Shown here one piece after another: positions 25,915 to 35,084 of a stretch of 64,000 nucleotides of DNA (positions are counted from its first letter, which is position 1; every line of letters starts with the position of its first letter). The translations under genes and the position numbers were made by a program. The notes under the pieces are model-generated. The model was not told where the DNA came from. It was given only the letters and a program-made list of their open reading frames with translations, and ran no database searches. Source of the DNA: Flavobacterium sp. 1355. Its GTDB lineage: Bacteria; Bacteroidota; Bacteroidia; Flavobacteriales; Flavobacteriaceae. The DNA is taken from positions 181,806 to 245,805 of the forward strand of contig NZ_JAFICC010000010.1 of NCBI RefSeq assembly GCF_017833415.1, in the 5' to 3' direction.

Positions 25915-28695
25915 ATGAAAAAAATTTTACTCGCCTTAGTTATCTTATTCTTTCAATTATCTTTTGCTCAAAATTCAGATGAGAAAGTATCGATTACATT
26001 CACAGATCAAACTTTAGAAAATGCAATAAAATCTATAGAAGCATCAACTTCATATAAATTTTATTTTGATCCAATTTGGCTTAATTCAAACAAAATATTA
26101 ATCACCGGTTCTTATACAGATATAAAAATCGATGATTTACTGGATAAAATTCTAAGCAAGACCGATTTAAATTTTATAGTACTAAATAAGAAAATAATAC
26201 TAACTCTTAATAGTACTATTCATAATGATTTACCGGCAAATTATTTTCCGGATGCTCCGGCAGAAATTGATAATAACAACGGAGCAAATCCAGATAACCC
26301 GGTTTTTTATCAGCAATATGATTCCTTAAATACCTATAGTGTTACAAAAAAAGCCTCTATTGTTTTTATTGGAAAAGAAAATAAGGATTTGACCAAAAAA
26401 AACTTTACTGTTTCGGGTTCTGTGAAAAATGAAGAAACAGGAAAACCTGAAGCCAATATTTATATTAAAGTCAGAAATAAAAACATTAGCACTTCAAGTG
26501 ATCCTGATGGTAATTATACTTTACAGCTTCCAAGAGGAATTAATGTTATCGAAATAAAATCTTTGAGCCATAAAGATGTTACAAAAACTTTGATGGTTTA
26601 TGACGATGGTAATTTTGACATTAATCTTAATGACAAATCAAATCAGTTAGATGAAGTTGTAATTAATAAAAAAGGAAAAAGACAAACCGAAACTGCTGTT
26701 TCGGGACTAGTCTCAATTGATATAGAAGGCATCAAAAATGTTCCTTTAATTTTAGGTGAAAGAGACATCCTAAAAGTTGCAACAACATTTCCGGGAATCA
26801 AAACTACCGGAGAAGGATCTGCAGGTTTTAACGTAAGAGGTGGAAAAGATGACCAGAATCTTATTTTATTAGACAATGCGGTTTTATACAATCCGCAGCA
26901 TTTTTTAGGCTTTTTCTCTGCTATTAATCCTTACACTGCTAAAAAAGCAGATATTTACAAAGGGAGTATCCCCGCCGATTTTGGAGGCCGATTGTCTTCT
27001 GTATTTGACATTACAACAAAAAATGGTAATCCTGAAAAATTTTCAGGTGAAGGTGCTATAGGACCAATAACCTCAAATCTTATGATTAGTACTCCAATTA
27101 TAAAAAATAAATCAAGTATTATCTTTGGAGGCCGTGCTACTTATTCTGATTGGATCTTAAAATCATTGGATGATGAAAATCTTAAAAATAGCCAGGCTGG
27201 TTTTTATGACGGAATTTTAAAATACAATTACAACATAAACGGCAACAATACTATAGAAGCTACAGCATATTATAGTCATGATCGTTTTAGTCTTAGTTCA
27301 GATTCTATTTATAAATACAGTAACAGGCTTGCTTCTGTAAAATGGGACCATACTTTTAATAAAAAAAGCAAGGCAGCCTTAATTTTTACTAATAGTGAAT
27401 ATAAATTTAATATTGATTATGATTCAAATGATGTAAACTCTTTCGAATTTGGATATAAAGTAAATGAATCACAATTACAGTTAAAATTCAATTATCAGCT
27501 CACTCCAAAGCATAATTTATCTTATGGTGTTGCGAGTAAATTATACAACATTTCTCCTGGTTATCAACACCCTACAAACCCGGAGGCAACATTAATTGCG
27601 ACTGATATTGCAAAAGAAAAAGCACTTGAATCCGCTGTTTATTTTGCCGATAGTTTCAAATTCAGTGACAAGCTTCTGCTTGATTTAGGTTTACGATATT
27701 CTTATTATGCTTCTTTGGGCCCCTCGGAAGTAAGAATTTATCAGGATGGTCTGCCTCTAACCGATGAAACAGTGATTGGAACTGAAAATTATAAAAATAA
27801 TGAGGTCGTAAAAACATATGGAGGACTTGAGCCCCGTTTAGCAGCCCGTTATTTTATTACAGAGGATTTTTCAGTAAAAGCAGGTTATGATTTCACAAGA
27901 CAATATGTTCATCTTTTATCGAGCAATGTTACGCAATCTCCAACTGATACATGGAAATTATCTGATTCTAATGTAGCTCCTCAAAGTGCGCAGCAAGTTT
28001 CTTTGGGCCTTTTTAAAAACTTAAAAGACGGAGAATATGAAGTTAGTCTTGAAGGATATTATAAAAAATCTAAAAACATTCTTGATTACAAAGTTGGTGC
28101 CCAGGTTTCATTAAATAAAAATGTTGAAACTGAATTATTACAAGGAGAAGGAAAAGCATATGGTATTGAATTATTAATAAAGAAAACCGAAGGAAGATTA
28201 AACGGCTGGATAGGTTATACCTATTCTCGTTCTCAAATTAAACTGGATAGTCAGTTTAGTTCTGAAATCGTAAATGGCGGAAAATATTTTCCGGCAAATT
28301 TTGATAAGCCACATGACCTAAGTGCCATTTTAAATTATAAATTTACAAGACGTTACAGTTTATCAACCAACTTTTTATACCAAACAGGAAGACCAATTAC
28401 TTATCCTATTGGAACATTCCATTATGGTGATGCTGAATATACTTTATATAGTGACCGAAATGCCTATAGAATACCGGATTATATTCGTTTAGATATTGGA
28501 ATTAATATTGAAGGAAATCATAAAATAAAAAAACTGGCTCATAGTTTCTGGAATATTTCTGTCTATAATGTGTTGGGAAGAAATAATCCGTACTCCATTT
28601 ATTTTGTGACAGATCAAAATGGAAAAGTAAAAGGATACAAAACATCTATTTTCTCTATTCCTGTGCCAAGTATTACTTATAATTTTAAATTTTAA
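25915..28695 (+). CDS. TonB-dependent receptor with N-terminal STN and carboxypeptidase-regulatory domains
   Basis: A 926-residue outer-membrane receptor. In order it has a signal peptide (about 1-18), an STN/secretin-like domain (about 24-100: VSITFTDQTLENAIKSIEA and YFDPIWL), a low-complexity linker (about 103-160), a CarboxypepD_reg-like beta-sandwich (about 165-242: GSVKNEETGKPEANIYIKV, SDPDGNYTL), a plug (about 247-365: LKVATTFPGI, GFNVRGGKDDQNLILLDN) and a barrel ending ITYNFKF. STN domains often signal to anti-sigma factors, but no sigma/anti-sigma pair is adjacent. It shares its first base of overlap with the following DUF4249 gene. The substrate is unknown. Confidence 0.92.
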   Translation: MKKILLALVILFFQLSFAQNSDEKVSITFTDQTLENAIKSIEASTSYKFYFDPIWLNSNKILITGSYTDIKIDDLLDKILSKTDLNFIVLNKKIILTLNSTIHNDLPANYFPDAPAEIDNNNGANPDNPVFYQQYDSLNTYSVTKKASIVFIGKENKDLTKKNFTVSGSVKNEETGKPEANIYIKVRNKNISTSSDPDGNYTLQLPRGINVIEIKSLSHKDVTKTLMVYDDGNFDINLNDKSNQLDEVVINKKGKRQTETAVSGLVSIDIEGIKNVPLILGERDILKVATTFPGIKTTGEGSAGFNVRGGKDDQNLILLDNAVLYNPQHFLGFFSAINPYTAKKADIYKGSIPADFGGRLSSVFDITTKNGNPEKFSGEGAIGPITSNLMISTPIIKNKSSIIFGGRATYSDWILKSLDDENLKNSQAGFYDGILKYNYNINGNNTIEATAYYSHDRFSLSSDSIYKYSNRLASVKWDHTFNKKSKAALIFTNSEYKFNIDYDSNDVNSFEFGYKVNESQLQLKFNYQLTPKHNLSYGVASKLYNISPGYQHPTNPEATLIATDIAKEKALESAVYFADSFKFSDKLLLDLGLRYSYYASLGPSEVRIYQDGLPLTDETVIGTENYKNNEVVKTYGGLEPRLAARYFITEDFSVKAGYDFTRQYVHLLSSNVTQSPTDTWKLSDSNVAPQSAQQVSLGLFKNLKDGEYEVSLEGYYKKSKNILDYKVGAQVSLNKNVETELLQGEGKAYGIELLIKKTEGRLNGWIGYTYSRSQIKLDSQFSSEIVNGGKYFPANFDKPHDLSAILNYKFTRRYSLSTNFLYQTGRPITYPIGTFHYGDAEYTLYSDRNAYRIPDYIRLDIGINIEGNHKIKKLAHSFWNISVYNVLGRNNPYSIYFVTDQNGKVKGYKTSIFSIPVPSITYNFKF

Positions 28696-29876
28696 TGAAA
28701 ATTTATAAATTAAATATTATCATTATTTGTACTCTGTCAAGCCTATTATTTATTAGCTGTACAGAGACATATCCTTTGTTGACTAATACCTATGAAGAAG
28801 CAATAGTTGTCGAAGCAACAATTACAAACGAACTTAAATATCAGGAAATAAAAATTACCAAAACAGCCAGATTTGAGGATGAAAATTATTTGCCTGAAAG
28901 CGGGGCTGAAGTGTTTATAACAGATGATACAGGGAATCAGTATAAATTCAAAGAAGACTCTGACAGATACGTTTCTATAACCGAATTTCAAGCTGTACCT
29001 GAAAGAAAATATCAGCTGCATATTAATACAAAAGATGGTAAATCTTTTGAATCTTCACCCGAATACTTAACAGCTGTGAGTCCAATACAAAGTTTAACAA
29101 CTGCAGTTGAAACAAAAGATAAAGCAAAAGGTATCGCCATTAGAGTAAATAGTTTTGATGCTAGTGCTAAATCAAAATACTATAAATATGAATATGAGGA
29201 AACTTATAAGGTTGTAGCTCCGAAATGGTCATCAATCAAGGTGACTTTAGATGAGAATGGCCGTTTTGTTTTTAGCCAAAATTCAACCGACAAAATAGTT
29301 TGCTATGCAAGCAAAAAAAATACCGAACTGCTGTTAACTGATACCAACAACTTAACTGAAGATCGGGTTGATTTTATGGTTCGTTTTATAGACAAACAAG
29401 ACTACATTACAACAACCCGATATAGTATTTTAGTAAAACAATACATCATAAGCCTTCCGTCGTATAGTTATAATACTACTTTAAAAAAAATGGCAGGTTC
29501 TGGAAATATTTTAGCACCAAATCAGCCAGGACTTTTATTGGGTAACTTAAGGTCTGTAAACAATCCAAGTAATAAAATAGTAGGCTATTTTGATGTTGCT
29601 TCGGTATCATCAGAAAGAATTTATTTTAATCATAATGATTTATTTCCAAATGAATTGCCTCCACCTTATATTGTAGATTGCGATCAATTTTGTTACGGGG
29701 GTGAAGGTGAGGTTCCTGTACCATGTACACATCAGTTGCCCTTACTTGACGATTTTGTATTTGGACTAATTACTTTTCACAGTTCAGGCACCTCTCATAT
29801 TTATTGGGTTAATGCACCTTGTGGAGATTGTACAAAAATTGCATCCAATATAAAACCACCTTTTTGGGTAGATTAA
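28695..29876 (+). CDS. DUF4249 domain lipoprotein (first of a tandem pair)
   Basis: A 393-residue lipoprotein (lipobox Cys22 in LLFISCTETYPLL) of the Bacteroidota DUF4249 family, whose members are typically encoded beside TonB-dependent receptors and have no proven function. After the Cys an Ig-like beta region opens with EEAIVVEATITNELKYQEIKI-type strands. The C-terminal part has a Cys-rich insert (DCDQFCYGG...PCTH) and the family ending APCGDCTK...KPPFW. It follows the receptor without a gap. It may be a surface partner of the receptor, in the manner of SusD; this is inference. Confidence 0.88.
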   Translation: MKIYKLNIIIICTLSSLLFISCTETYPLLTNTYEEAIVVEATITNELKYQEIKITKTARFEDENYLPESGAEVFITDDTGNQYKFKEDSDRYVSITEFQAVPERKYQLHINTKDGKSFESSPEYLTAVSPIQSLTTAVETKDKAKGIAIRVNSFDASAKSKYYKYEYEETYKVVAPKWSSIKVTLDENGRFVFSQNSTDKIVCYASKKNTELLLTDTNNLTEDRVDFMVRFIDKQDYITTTRYSILVKQYIISLPSYSYNTTLKKMAGSGNILAPNQPGLLLGNLRSVNNPSNKIVGYFDVASVSSERIYFNHNDLFPNELPPPYIVDCDQFCYGGEGEVPVPCTHQLPLLDDFVFGLITFHSSGTSHIYWVNAPCGDCTKIASNIKPPFWVD

Positions 29877-29928
29877 AATAAAGTATAAGAAGCATTTAAA
29901 AATTAGAAAAAAAACAGGTTTTAAAGCA

Positions 29929-31104
29929 ATGAAATTTTATAAAATAAAAAATATAATCCTTTTCTCTATACTGTCCGTTTTATTAAATGGCTGTACAGAA
30001 ACATATCCCTTATTAAGTAATACCTATGAAGAAATTATTGTGATTGAAGCAACTTTAACAAATGAGCTTAAAAATCAGGAAATAAAAATCTCAAAAACAT
30101 CAAAATTTGAAGATGAAGGTATTAAGCTTGAAACAGGAGCGAAAGTTGTCGTAAAAGATGATAATAATAATGAATATCCATTTACAGAAAATGCAGGTAC
30201 ATACAAATCAGCAACTGCATTTCAGGCTGTACCGGAAAGAAAGTATACCTTGGAAATCACTACGAAAGATGGAAAAATATATCGATCAATTCCACAAATC
30301 TTAACCAGCATTAACCCAATTCAAAGTGTAACACCTTCACTTACAACGAATAAAAAGAACGAAACTGGTATTCAAATTAATGTAAACAGCTATGATGCTG
30401 GCCAGACATCAAAATACTATCGTTATGAATATGAAGAAACATATAAAATTATAGCCCCAAAATGGTCAGCAGTTAAGATTGTTGCAACTGGCCCAGAATC
30501 TGTACAACTTATAACGAATAATGTAAATACAAGAACATGTTATTCGACTAAAAATTCAACAGAAATTCTTTTGGAAAATACAAATGACAAAACTGAAGAT
30601 CGTGTAAGTTTTCCTATTCGATTTATTGAAGAGAATAATTACATTATCGGACACAGATACAGCATATTGGTCAAACAATATATTGAGAACTTAGAGGCTT
30701 ATACTTTTCATAAAACCTTAAAAGATTTATCTAATTCTTCTGGAGTTCTATCTCCTAAACAACCAGGTTTCCTTTCCGGAAACATTAAATGCATCAGTGA
30801 TCCCGGCACAAAAGTTCTCGGTTTTTTTGAGGTAGCATCTGTATCAGAGCAAAGAATATTTTTTAATTATAATGATTTTTTTCCGGGAAAACCTGCACCA
30901 TATTTCAACACTTGCGAAGACATTCCGTTTAATTTTTGTTTCATTGGTGATGGCTGTGAGGGAGACACTATGATTTATAATATAAACAAAAATTTAATGA
31001 CATATATTAGTGGTTCTGGCAAAAGCTATAAACTAGTAGATGTCGAATGCGGAGACTGCACATCATTTTCTTCTAACGTAATACCTTCATTTTGGACAGA
31101 ATAA
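29929..31104 (+). CDS. DUF4249 domain lipoprotein (second of a tandem pair)
   Basis: A 391-residue paralogue of the preceding gene, clearly from a tandem duplication. It has the lipobox Cys22 (LLNGCTETYPLL), the near-identical CTETYPLL-NTYEE start, the AVPERKY motif, the EYEETYK-APKWS block and the same ending (ECGDCTS...PSFW). The Cys-rich segment before the end differs in spacing (TCEDIPFNFCFIGDGCEGD), suggesting diverged ligand binding. It is 52 nt after the first copy, and the next gene starts inside its last codons. Confidence 0.88.
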   Translation: MKFYKIKNIILFSILSVLLNGCTETYPLLSNTYEEIIVIEATLTNELKNQEIKISKTSKFEDEGIKLETGAKVVVKDDNNNEYPFTENAGTYKSATAFQAVPERKYTLEITTKDGKIYRSIPQILTSINPIQSVTPSLTTNKKNETGIQINVNSYDAGQTSKYYRYEYEETYKIIAPKWSAVKIVATGPESVQLITNNVNTRTCYSTKNSTEILLENTNDKTEDRVSFPIRFIEENNYIIGHRYSILVKQYIENLEAYTFHKTLKDLSNSSGVLSPKQPGFLSGNIKCISDPGTKVLGFFEVASVSEQRIFFNYNDFFPGKPAPYFNTCEDIPFNFCFIGDGCEGDTMIYNINKNLMTYISGSGKSYKLVDVECGDCTSFSSNVIPSFWTE

Positions 31105-32816
31105 AACACCTTATTGCATTGTTTGTACTAGTAAGTACACAATTCACCAGCGCACAACAAACCATCACTTTAGATGAAACAATTTTTGTTCATGCAAATG
31201 CAACAACATTTGTTTCCGGAGAAACTTTGTTATATAAAGTGCTGTGCTTAAAATCGACTGATAAAACACCTAGTACAATAAGCAAAGTTGCTTATGTTGA
31301 ACTTGTAGATAATAATAAAACATCTGTTTTTAAGACTAAAATTGCTCTTGAAAACGCAACCGGACAAGGTGATTATTTTATTCCGACAACTTTAAAAACA
31401 GGAAATTACAAACTTATCGGTTATACCAACTGGATGTTAAATAAGCCCGTTTCTGAATTGTTTCAAATAGATATTAATATTATCAATCCGTATAAAGCTA
31501 TAGAAAAAACTACTTCTGAAAACATTTTAACTGCTGTCGCATCAAATGAAAACAGCATTCTGAATGAGAACATCAAATTTAAAATCAATAAAAAATCTTT
31601 TGCAAATCGTGAATTGGTGGATTTAATAATTGAATCATCAAATTCAGTTTTTCAAAACGGAAATTACTCATTGTCAGTTAGAAAATTAGACAACATCCCT
31701 TCTAAAAGTCAGGTTTCAGCCCTGGATTTTGCTGCAAAAACAAATTATCCGTTAATTCTGGATTTACAAGATCAAAATAAAAAAATAGTTTTGCCAGAAC
31801 TAAGAGGAGAGATTATTTCCGGAAAAATTTCAGCAAAAAACAATTCAGATAAGGTCGGAGACATATCAATCGCATTATCAATACCTGGTAAGTCATTTGC
31901 TTTTAAAGTAGTAGAAACAGATGCGAATGGCAATTTTATTTTTAGTATAAATAAAACATACTATTCTCAGGAAGTTGTTGTCCAGATTATTGACGAAAAA
32001 GCAAATAATTACAATCTAATTGTAAACAATGCACCGGAAATAGCGTATTCAAACTTATCTTTTGAGCAAAACTCAAATCTGTCATATTCAATAAAAGAAA
32101 GTCTTTTAGACAGATCTATTTCCAGTCAGGTAGAAAATGCCTATTATCATAAAAAAGTAGATAATATTGTAAAAAGTCAAACACTTGAAACTTTTTATTT
32201 TCCAGTTGCAAAAGAATATGTTTTAGATGATTTTACACGATTCAAGACATTAAAGGAAACAATCACAGAAGTAGTTGTCGAGGTGTATCAAAAACAAAAA
32301 GAAGACAAACTTTATTTACATGTCAATGATCCGAGCGTTTTTCCTCAACTGCCAGATCCGGCATTGGTGTTGGTTGATGGTTTGTATTTAGAAAACCAAA
32401 ACGAACTGGCTAAATACAATATGAAAGGTGTTTATAAAGTTGATGTTATTGTCGGAAGATATTACGTTGGCTCAAAATCTTTTAATGGCTTAATAAGTTT
32501 TACAACATTTGACAAGGATTTCAAAAGCTCACAAAGTGGAACTTCAATTGCAAAACCAACTATTTTAAGACCGCAGCCGAAAAAACTTTATAACAAGATT
32601 GATTATAATAATATTGCGGATAATGCCAGAATTCCGGATTTTAGAAATCAATTATTTTGGAATCCTGATGTAAAATTAAATGACGAGTCAAATAACTCTT
32701 TTTATACATCAGATCTTTCGGGAAGTTTTGAAATAAAACTTGAGGGCTTTACCAAAAACGGAACTCCGGTTACATTAAAAGAAATTATTGAAGTAAAAGA
32801 TTCTTCTGTAAATTAA
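31092..32816 (+). CDS. Exported MG2-like / carboxypeptidase-regulatory / TonB-plug-like protein without a barrel
   Basis: A 574-residue exported protein starting at TTG, overlapping the upstream gene by 13 nt. It has a signal peptide (about 1-21), an alpha-2-macroglobulin MG2-like domain (about 24-130: VHANATTFVSGETLLYKV, LKTGNYKLIGYTNWM), a second beta region (about 160-225), and a CarboxypepD_reg-like domain (about 238-310: GKISAKNNSDKVGDISIAL, TDANGNFIF). A TonB-plug-like segment follows (about 388-475: ALVLVDGLYL, VYKVDVIVGRYYVG, FNGLISFTTF). The chain ends about 100 residues later without beta-barrel repeats. It may be an accessory to the neighbouring receptor. Function is unknown; the domain calls were made by eye. 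Confidence 0.8.
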   Translation: MDRIKHLIALFVLVSTQFTSAQQTITLDETIFVHANATTFVSGETLLYKVLCLKSTDKTPSTISKVAYVELVDNNKTSVFKTKIALENATGQGDYFIPTTLKTGNYKLIGYTNWMLNKPVSELFQIDINIINPYKAIEKTTSENILTAVASNENSILNENIKFKINKKSFANRELVDLIIESSNSVFQNGNYSLSVRKLDNIPSKSQVSALDFAAKTNYPLILDLQDQNKKIVLPELRGEIISGKISAKNNSDKVGDISIALSIPGKSFAFKVVETDANGNFIFSINKTYYSQEVVVQIIDEKANNYNLIVNNAPEIAYSNLSFEQNSNLSYSIKESLLDRSISSQVENAYYHKKVDNIVKSQTLETFYFPVAKEYVLDDFTRFKTLKETITEVVVEVYQKQKEDKLYLHVNDPSVFPQLPDPALVLVDGLYLENQNELAKYNMKGVYKVDVIVGRYYVGSKSFNGLISFTTFDKDFKSSQSGTSIAKPTILRPQPKKLYNKIDYNNIADNARIPDFRNQLFWNPDVKLNDESNNSFYTSDLSGSFEIKLEGFTKNGTPVTLKEIIEVKDSSVN

Positions 32817-32830
32817 TCTTTTTTATAAAA

Positions 32831-32868
32831 ATAAAAGCTCCCGTTTCTGCTGAAACGGGAGCTTTTAT
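32831..32868. terminator. Bidirectional terminator closing the envelope operon
   Basis: A 17-bp perfect stem (32831-32847 with 32852-32868; core AAAAGCTCCCGTTTC) has a 4-nt loop and T-rich flanks on both strands. It lies between the convergent MG2/plug gene and the DUF3857 gene. Confidence 0.9.
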
Positions 32869-32926
32869 TTTATCTAATGGGAACTCTTTTTTAAGACTAG
32901 TTTATATCGTGTCTGTTTAGAAAAAA

Positions 32927-35080
32927 CTATCCTTTTTTAAGTAAAACCTTTTCTTGCGAAAATTGGTAAGCAGCTTCCAGAAACAAAATCATCTTGCTCC
33001 AGTTAGCATTAGGCTCATAATAATTATTGTATTGTTTTTTTACTTTAATTATCAATTTATTATCTTTCACAATAGCATTACTTGTAAACTCTCCAGTAGA
33101 ATTTTGAACATTTTTATTCAGTTTTTCTATTCCGGAAACTTTATAACCTGCCGGGATCTCAAAAATAATTTCGTTTTCAAATGATCTTGGAAAAGACATA
33201 TAAATATTATTTTTTCTATCTGTCTCTTTTTTATCTATTTCAACTTGATTGGTTAACACTTTTCCAATTTCAATGATATAGTTCTCACCTGCTTTTTTAA
33301 TGAAATTATTTTTTATAACAAACTCTTCATCATACGTAAAAGGAGTTTCACTACCGTATCTCCCAGTGTTTGTAATATTCAAAGTTGGGTTTTCAATCTC
33401 AAATCCAAATTCTTCTGAAATCGCTTTTTTGTCGTTTTCTTTCTTTAATTCTTTTGATTTGTTTTTTAATGCCTCAAATTCTTTGGTATACTGTGCACGT
33501 TTGTTTTTATTTCCTACTTTATCCAGAATTCTTTCTGTTCCATATTTTTGATAATCTTCATCCAGATAATCATAAAATTTCATTTTTCTGAATTGCTCAT
33601 CATTTTTAAAATGCCCAAAAAATGACGAATTTCTTTTTATATTAAGGCTCGAAAAATCAGATGCCAAAGAGACATTTGTCACCACTTTTGTCGCATTATC
33701 TTTTGCTGTAGAGGTTGGCAGACTCACTTCTTTTACATTAGCAATTTGTTTGTAATTAATTACATCTACAGAATAGGCCTTTGTGTTTTCCAGATTGTAA
33801 TCTATTTTCCCAGGCGTTGTAAAAGGGTTGAAATACTCTATGTAAAACGGTTTTTCAGTGTTTACCCTTATCAGTGCCTGCACATTTTTCTGGATTAATA
33901 AGTCATCAATAGAACCATTAAATCTACTGGTAGCAAGTATTATGTTGTAATCAATTTTAGACTCTTTCATAAACGCCATGAAATAGTTAATAAATTGGGT
34001 CTGGTCTCCTATATAAACGGGATTTTTAAATAATGAATAGGGATAAAATATATCTGCCTCTTTAATTACAGCCGATTCAATATATTGTGTGTAGTATCGA
34101 TGTCTGGCAAATTCATAAACTGCTTTTACCTTTTCTTCATCATTTTCAAAAGTTTTTCCTTTCAGAAATTTCAAGGTTTCATCTAAATCAAAAACTGGGC
34201 GAAATTTTTCCTTATAATAATCAAATATATCATCCTTGTCTACTGCCTTTCTTAGAAAAGTACCACCTTTCGGAATAAATACATCGGCATAATTATAGTT
34301 TGTAAAACCACCATTTCTGGCAAAATAAACCTGGAATTTGTAACAAGGCATTTCTGCAAATGGATAAAACCATCTTGGAAATTCATTTTTCTCAATGTCA
34401 CTTGCTTCTAGTTCGTATTGTTTTATATGCTTTTTTTCTGAAGCTACCTCTTTTAAGTCCGGAGCTCCATTGTATGTATTGAAATTCACATAAAAATCGT
34501 CTTCTGCAGAAAATTTTATTTTTTTATTCATTACAGGATATCCCTCGCCTAATGTGGTCTCAACTGGTTCAAAACTCAGATAAGTAATCGCAAAAGGTTC
34601 ATAAGAATAGTAATAATAATCTAAGACATCACCAATCTCCAAACTATTTATGGCCAGCTTTTTTTCTTTATCAGCCTGTTTAGCATTTTTATCTACATCA
34701 ATTTCAATTTCATCTCCATTTGGCTTAACAATTTTAATTCCTAAAAATGTGGTTCCTTCCTTATACATATACCCTTTTGAAGAGTAAAATTTATCATTAA
34801 ATGAAAATTCCGAAAACTCTTTGATAGCTGCCTGATCCTGAAGCTTGATTCTTCTTCTGAATGCAGAAGTATATATTACTTTGGCACCAGAATTATGATA
34901 ATTGTAATATTCATATTTATAGATAACAACAGCCGATTCGTTTTTCCATTTATCTGGTGTTTTAATTACTGTTTTGTAAGAATCTGATTTTCCCCAGAAA
35001 AAATCCTTAACTTCAGCTTTGTCCTGCGAATAGGAAGAAAAATAAATTGTGATAAAAAAAAAGAGTAAAATTTTATTCAT
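32927..35080 (-). CDS. DUF3857 protein with degenerate transglutaminase-like domain
   Basis: A 717-residue exported protein with a signal peptide (about 1-18), a DUF3857 beta-rich domain (about 45-260) and a transglutaminase-like domain (about 290-430). Active members have a Gly-Asp-Cys motif. Here the matching site reads IGDQTQFINYFM (residues 357-368), with Gln360 where the catalytic Cys is expected, so peptidase or transglutaminase activity is unlikely. A C-terminal beta-rich domain (about 560-710) follows. It begins 4 nt after the related gene upstream, with which it is surely co-transcribed. A structural or binding role is inferred. Confidence 0.85.
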   Translation of the reverse strand: MNKILLFFFITIYFSSYSQDKAEVKDFFWGKSDSYKTVIKTPDKWKNESAVVIYKYEYYNYHNSGAKVIYTSAFRRRIKLQDQAAIKEFSEFSFNDKFYSSKGYMYKEGTTFLGIKIVKPNGDEIEIDVDKNAKQADKEKKLAINSLEIGDVLDYYYYSYEPFAITYLSFEPVETTLGEGYPVMNKKIKFSAEDDFYVNFNTYNGAPDLKEVASEKKHIKQYELEASDIEKNEFPRWFYPFAEMPCYKFQVYFARNGGFTNYNYADVFIPKGGTFLRKAVDKDDIFDYYKEKFRPVFDLDETLKFLKGKTFENDEEKVKAVYEFARHRYYTQYIESAVIKEADIFYPYSLFKNPVYIGDQTQFINYFMAFMKESKIDYNIILATSRFNGSIDDLLIQKNVQALIRVNTEKPFYIEYFNPFTTPGKIDYNLENTKAYSVDVINYKQIANVKEVSLPTSTAKDNATKVVTNVSLASDFSSLNIKRNSSFFGHFKNDEQFRKMKFYDYLDEDYQKYGTERILDKVGNKNKRAQYTKEFEALKNKSKELKKENDKKAISEEFGFEIENPTLNITNTGRYGSETPFTYDEEFVIKNNFIKKAGENYIIEIGKVLTNQVEIDKKETDRKNNIYMSFPRSFENEIIFEIPAGYKVSGIEKLNKNVQNSTGEFTSNAIVKDNKLIIKVKKQYNNYYEPNANWSKMILFLEAAYQFSQEKVLLKKG

Positions 35081-35084
35081 ATAA

